Shown here piece by piece: positions 61,325 through 64,000 of a DNA stretch of 64,000 bases (position 1 is the first letter of the stretch; the number at the start of each line of letters is the position of its first letter). Made by a program: the position numbers and the translations under genes. Source of the DNA: Hippasteria phrygiana (Eukaryota; Echinodermata; Asteroidea; Valvatida; Goniasteridae); contig JAZGUH010000103.1 in NCBI GenBank assembly GCA_037893225.1, forward strand, positions 5,952,001 to 6,016,000. The letters are read 5' to 3'. A model generated the notes under the pieces. That model worked only from the letters and a program-made list of their open reading frames with translations, was not told where the DNA came from and made no database searches.

Positions 61325-62984
61325 TTTTTCCAAATGATTTTTCTGCATTCCCGCATAACTGCACACGCTATGCAATGGCTAGCCAAGACCCCCCACCACG
61401 CAACTTCGGCCTCAAATGACTGCGTTTTTCGACCTGATGTTGAACGAAATTGCGCACAATCTTGATACTGTTGAAAAGAGTGACTCCTCAGCAACATCCA
61501 GACCAATCGTCAGCTCCTCAGACCCACGTTCAGCCGAATGATGGCCGAGATAAGCGAGTAAGTTTTTTCAACTGATTGTTCTGCATTCCGCATAACTGCA
61601 CACGCTATACAATGGACTAACCGAGACCCCCACCACGCAACTTGGGCCCCAAATGACTGCGTTTTTCGACCTGTTGTTGAACGAAATTGCGCACAATTAT
61701 GATACTGTTGTAAAGCGTGACTCCTCAGCAACATCCAGACTAATCTTCAGCTCCACAGACCAACGTTCAGCCGAATGATGGCCGAGATAAGCGAGTAAGT
61801 TTTTCAAAATGATTTTTCTGCATTCCCGCATAACTGCAGACGCTATGCAATGGCTAGCCAAGACCCCCACCACGCAACTTGGGCCCCAAATGACTGTGTT
61901 TTTCGACCTGATGTTGAACGAAATTGCGCACAATCTTTATACTGTTGAAAAGAGTGACTCCTCAGCAACATCCAGACAAATCGTCAGCTCCTCAGACCCA
62001 CGTTCAGCCGAATGATGGCCGAGATAAGCGAGTAAGTTTTTTCAACTGATTGTTCTGCATTCCGCATAACTTCACACGCTATACAATGGACTAACCGAGA
62101 CCCCCACAACGCAACTTGGGCCCCAAATGACTGCGTTTTTCGACCTGTTGTTGAACGAAATTGCGCACAATTATGATACTGTTGTAAAGCGTGACTCCTC
62201 AGCAACATCCAGACTAATCTTCAGCTCCACAGACCAACGTTCAGCCGAATTATGGCCGAGATAAGCGAGTAAGTTTTTTCCAAATGATTTTTCTGCATTC
62301 CCGCATAACTGCACACGCTATGCAATGGCTAGCCAAGACCCCCACCACGCAACTTCGGCCTCAAATGACTGCGTTTTTCGACCTGATGTTGAACGAAATT
62401 GCGCACAATCTTGATACTGTTGAAAAGAGTGACTCCTCAGCAACATCCAGACCAATCGTCAGCTCCTCAGACCCACGTTCAGCCGAATGATGGCCGAGAT
62501 AAGCGAGTAAGTTTTTCCAACTGATTGTTCTGCATTCCGCATAACTGCACACGCTATACAATGGACTAACCGAGACCCCCACCACGCAACTTGGGCCCCA
62601 AATGACTGCGTTTTTCGACCTGTTGTTGAACGAAATTGCGCACAATTATGATACTGTTGGATAGCGTGACTCCTCAGCAACATCCAGACTAATCTTCAGC
62701 TCCACAGACCAACGTTCAGCCGAATGATGGCCGAGATAAGCGAGTAAGTTTTTCCAAATGATTTTTCTGCATTCCCGCATAACTGCAGACGCTATGCAAT
62801 GGCTAGCCAAGACCCCCACCACGCAACTTGGGCCCCAAATGACTGTGTTTTTCGACCTGATGTTGAACGAAATTGCGCACAATCTTTATACTGTTGAAAA
62901 GAGAGACTCCTCAGCAACATCCAGACAAATCCCCATCTCCTCAGACCCACTTTCAGCCGAATGATGGCCGAGATAAGCGAGTAA

Positions 62985-63206
62985 GTTTTTCCAACTGATT
63001 GTTCTGCATTCCGCATAACTGCACACGCTATACAATGGACTAGCCGAGACCCACCACGCAACTTGGGCCCCAAATGACTGCGTTTTTCGACCTGTTGTTG
63101 AACGAAATTGCGCACAATTATGATACTGTTGGAAAGCAACATCCAGACTAATCTTCAGCTCCACAGACCCACGTTCAGCCGAATGATGGCCGAGATAAGC
63201 GAGTAA
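62985..63206 (+). repeat. Second copy of the doubly deleted A2 monomer (222 bp)
   Basis: The duplicate of 61103-61324 at 1882 bp, with the same C-run loss and the same 13-bp deletion (remaining AGC at 63135-63137). Confidence 0.93.
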
Positions 63207-63680
63207 TTTTTCCAAATGATTTTTCTGCATTCCCGCATAACTGCACACGCTATGCAATGGCTAGCCAAGACCCCCCACCACGCAACTTCGGCCTCAAATG
63301 ACTGCGTTTTTCGACCTGATGTTGAACGAAATTGCGCACAATCTTGATACTGTTGAAAAGAGTGACTCCTCAGCAACATCCAGACCAATCGTCAGCTCCT
63401 CAGACCCACGTTCAGCCGAATGATGGCCGAGATAAGCGAGTAAGTTTTTTCAACTGATTGTTCTGCATTCCGCATAACTGCACACGCTATACAATGGACT
63501 AACCGAGACCCCCACCACGCAACTTGGGCCCCAAATGACTGCGTTTTTCGACCTGTTGTTGAACGAAATTGCGCACAATTATGATACTGTTGTAAAGCGT
63601 GACTCCTCAGCAACATCCAGACTAATCTTCAGCTCCACAGACCAACGTTCAGCCGAATGATGGCCGAGATAAGCGAGTAA

Positions 63681-63918
63681 GTTTTTTCCAAATGATTTTT
63701 CTGCATTCCCGCATAACTGCACACGCTATGCAATGGCTAGCCAAGACCCCCACCACGCAACTTGGGCCCCAAATGACTGCGTTTTTCTACCTGATGTTGA
63801 ACGAAATTGCGCACATTCTTTATACTGTTGAAAAGAGTGACTCCTCAGCAACATCCAGACAAATCCCCAGCTCCTCAGACCCACGTTCAGCCGAATGATG
63901 GCCGAGATAAGCGAGTAA
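63681..63918 (+). repeat. Last complete monomer, type D
   Basis: It starts gttttttccaaatg and carries ctacctgatg, cacattcttt, acaaatcccc and cagacccacg. It is standard type D, 238 bp. Confidence 0.92.
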
Positions 63919-64000
63919 GTTTTTCCAACTGATTGTTCTGCATTCCGCATAACTGCACACGCTATACAATGGACTAACCGAGACCCCCACCACGCAACTT
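63919..64000 (+). repeat. Partial right-edge monomer, type A1
   Basis: 82 bp beginning gtttttccaactg with attccgcat and ctaaccgag, cut at cgcaactt by the window edge. The array continues to the right. Confidence 0.95.

Larger units (their letters stand above)
59917..63680 (+). repeat. Eight-monomer unit, two tandem copies of 1882 bp
   Basis: Units 59917-61798 and 61799-63680 read Bt(gtttttcaaaatg, acaaatcgtc)-AT(aacttcacacgc)-C5-A1(gttggatagcg)-Bt(gagagactcc, catctcc, cccacttt)-A2(15 bp short)-C(cgagtaattttt)-AT. Every private mark I checked is present in both copies and I saw no difference, so this looks like one of the most recent duplications in the window. Confidence 0.94.
1..64000 (+). 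repeat. Satellite array of ~237-bp monomers filling the window
   Basis: Landmarks such as aaatgactg, aacgaaattgcgcaca and gatggccgagataagcgag recur every 236-239 bp from the first line to the last, always on the same strand. Dividing the distance between the first and last complete monomer starts (154 and 63919) by the mean period gives about 269 complete monomers. No stretch longer than a few bases fails to fit the monomer. Both edges cut through a monomer, so the array continues beyond the window in both directions. Array size, variant types and higher-order periodicity are as known for eukaryotic satellite DNA. I do not recognise the family or species, and chromosomal position (centromere, telomere side, sex chromosome) cannot be told without flanks. 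There is no gene in this interval that I can support. Confidence 0.99.

Noticed and set aside
12604..64000. Many open frames of 63-172 codons on both strands (for example minus strand 12604-13116 and 34193-34711, plus strand 8922-9128) as genes
   Set aside because: They are overlapping frames of the same satellite monomer, occur in every copy with different lengths, and are broken by ordinary variants (five versus six Cs, six Ts, the 13-bp deletion). No recognisable domain, codon signal or gene context is present.
1..64000. CRISPR array
   Set aside because: The repeat is about 237 bp and continuous, with no short direct repeats separated by unique spacers.
1..64000. rDNA spacer subrepeats or tandem RNA gene cluster
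   Set aside because: No rRNA, tRNA or 5S-like sequence or internal promoter boxes were recognised in the monomer, and no unit of another kind interrupts the array.
1..64000. Telomere repeats or a telomeric boundary
   Set aside because: No run of short telomere-type repeats was seen in either orientation.
1..64000. Inverted monomers or array orientation switch
   Set aside because: All landmarks read in the same direction from start to end.
1..64000. Inserted mobile elements
   Set aside because: Monomer spacing never departs from 222-239 bp, which leaves no room for an insertion.
1..64000. Bacterial or phage origin
   Set aside because: 64 kb of tandem satellite without genes, with higher-order units, does not fit a prokaryotic or phage genome.

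Overview
The whole 64 kb window is one tandem satellite-DNA array. A monomer of about 237 bp (measured 236-239 bp, or 222-226 bp where a 13-bp deletion is present) repeats head to tail from base 1 to base 64000, roughly 269 complete copies plus a partial copy at each edge. All copies run in the same orientation. I saw no unique sequence, transposon, RNA gene or credible protein gene. Uninterrupted arrays of this size and complexity are typical of eukaryotic heterochromatin (centromeric, pericentromeric, subtelomeric or sex-chromosome satellites). I do not recognise the family and cannot name the species. One fully counted monomer (8675-8911) has 47.7% GC and 13 CpG sites, against about 13.1 expected from its composition, so CpG is not depleted.

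Monomers fall into a few diagnostic types. Here each monomer is taken to start just after the conserved 'gcgagtaa'. A: ccaactg / attccgcat / tatacaatggac / cgacctgttg / aattatgat. A1 has ctaaccgag, A2 has ctagccgag, and AT has a six-T start plus gttgtaaag. B: ctgcagacg / aatctttat / acaaatcccc, with tgcg (Bc) or tgtg (Bt). C: usually six Cs / cttcggcctc / aatcttgat / accaatcgtc. D: ctacctgatg / cacattcttt. E: ctacctgatg / aattatgat / cagacgcacg. F: a B/D-like left half with an A-like right half.

Layout. 0-4.4 kb: irregular, with local left-edge types. 4.4-8.7 kb: a 9-monomer unit (2134 bp) twice. 8.4-12.7 kb: a clean 6-monomer unit (1423 bp, C-A1-Bc-A2-Bt-A2) three times. 12.7-20.5 kb: C/A1 and B/A2 dimers carrying 11- and 24-monomer duplications. 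20.5-23.9 kb: mixed. 23.9-27.2 kb: a 7-mer (1662 bp) twice, overlapping a 6-mer (1424 bp) pair up to 29.1 kb. 29.1-39.3 kb: irregular mosaic. 39.3-44.0 kb: a 10-mer (2375 bp) twice. 41.7-51.8 kb: a nearly identical segment of about 4.9 kb repeated 5225 bp away. 50.7-53.1 kb: a 5-mer (1189 bp) twice. 54.7-59.0 kb: a 9-mer (2124 bp) twice. 59.9-63.7 kb: an 8-mer (1882 bp) twice.

There are no genes whose joint function could be discussed. The interest lies in the array's history: changing higher-order periods, nested recent duplications, chimeric monomers, a shared 13-bp deletion allele, regional private variants and strongly uneven conservation within the monomer.
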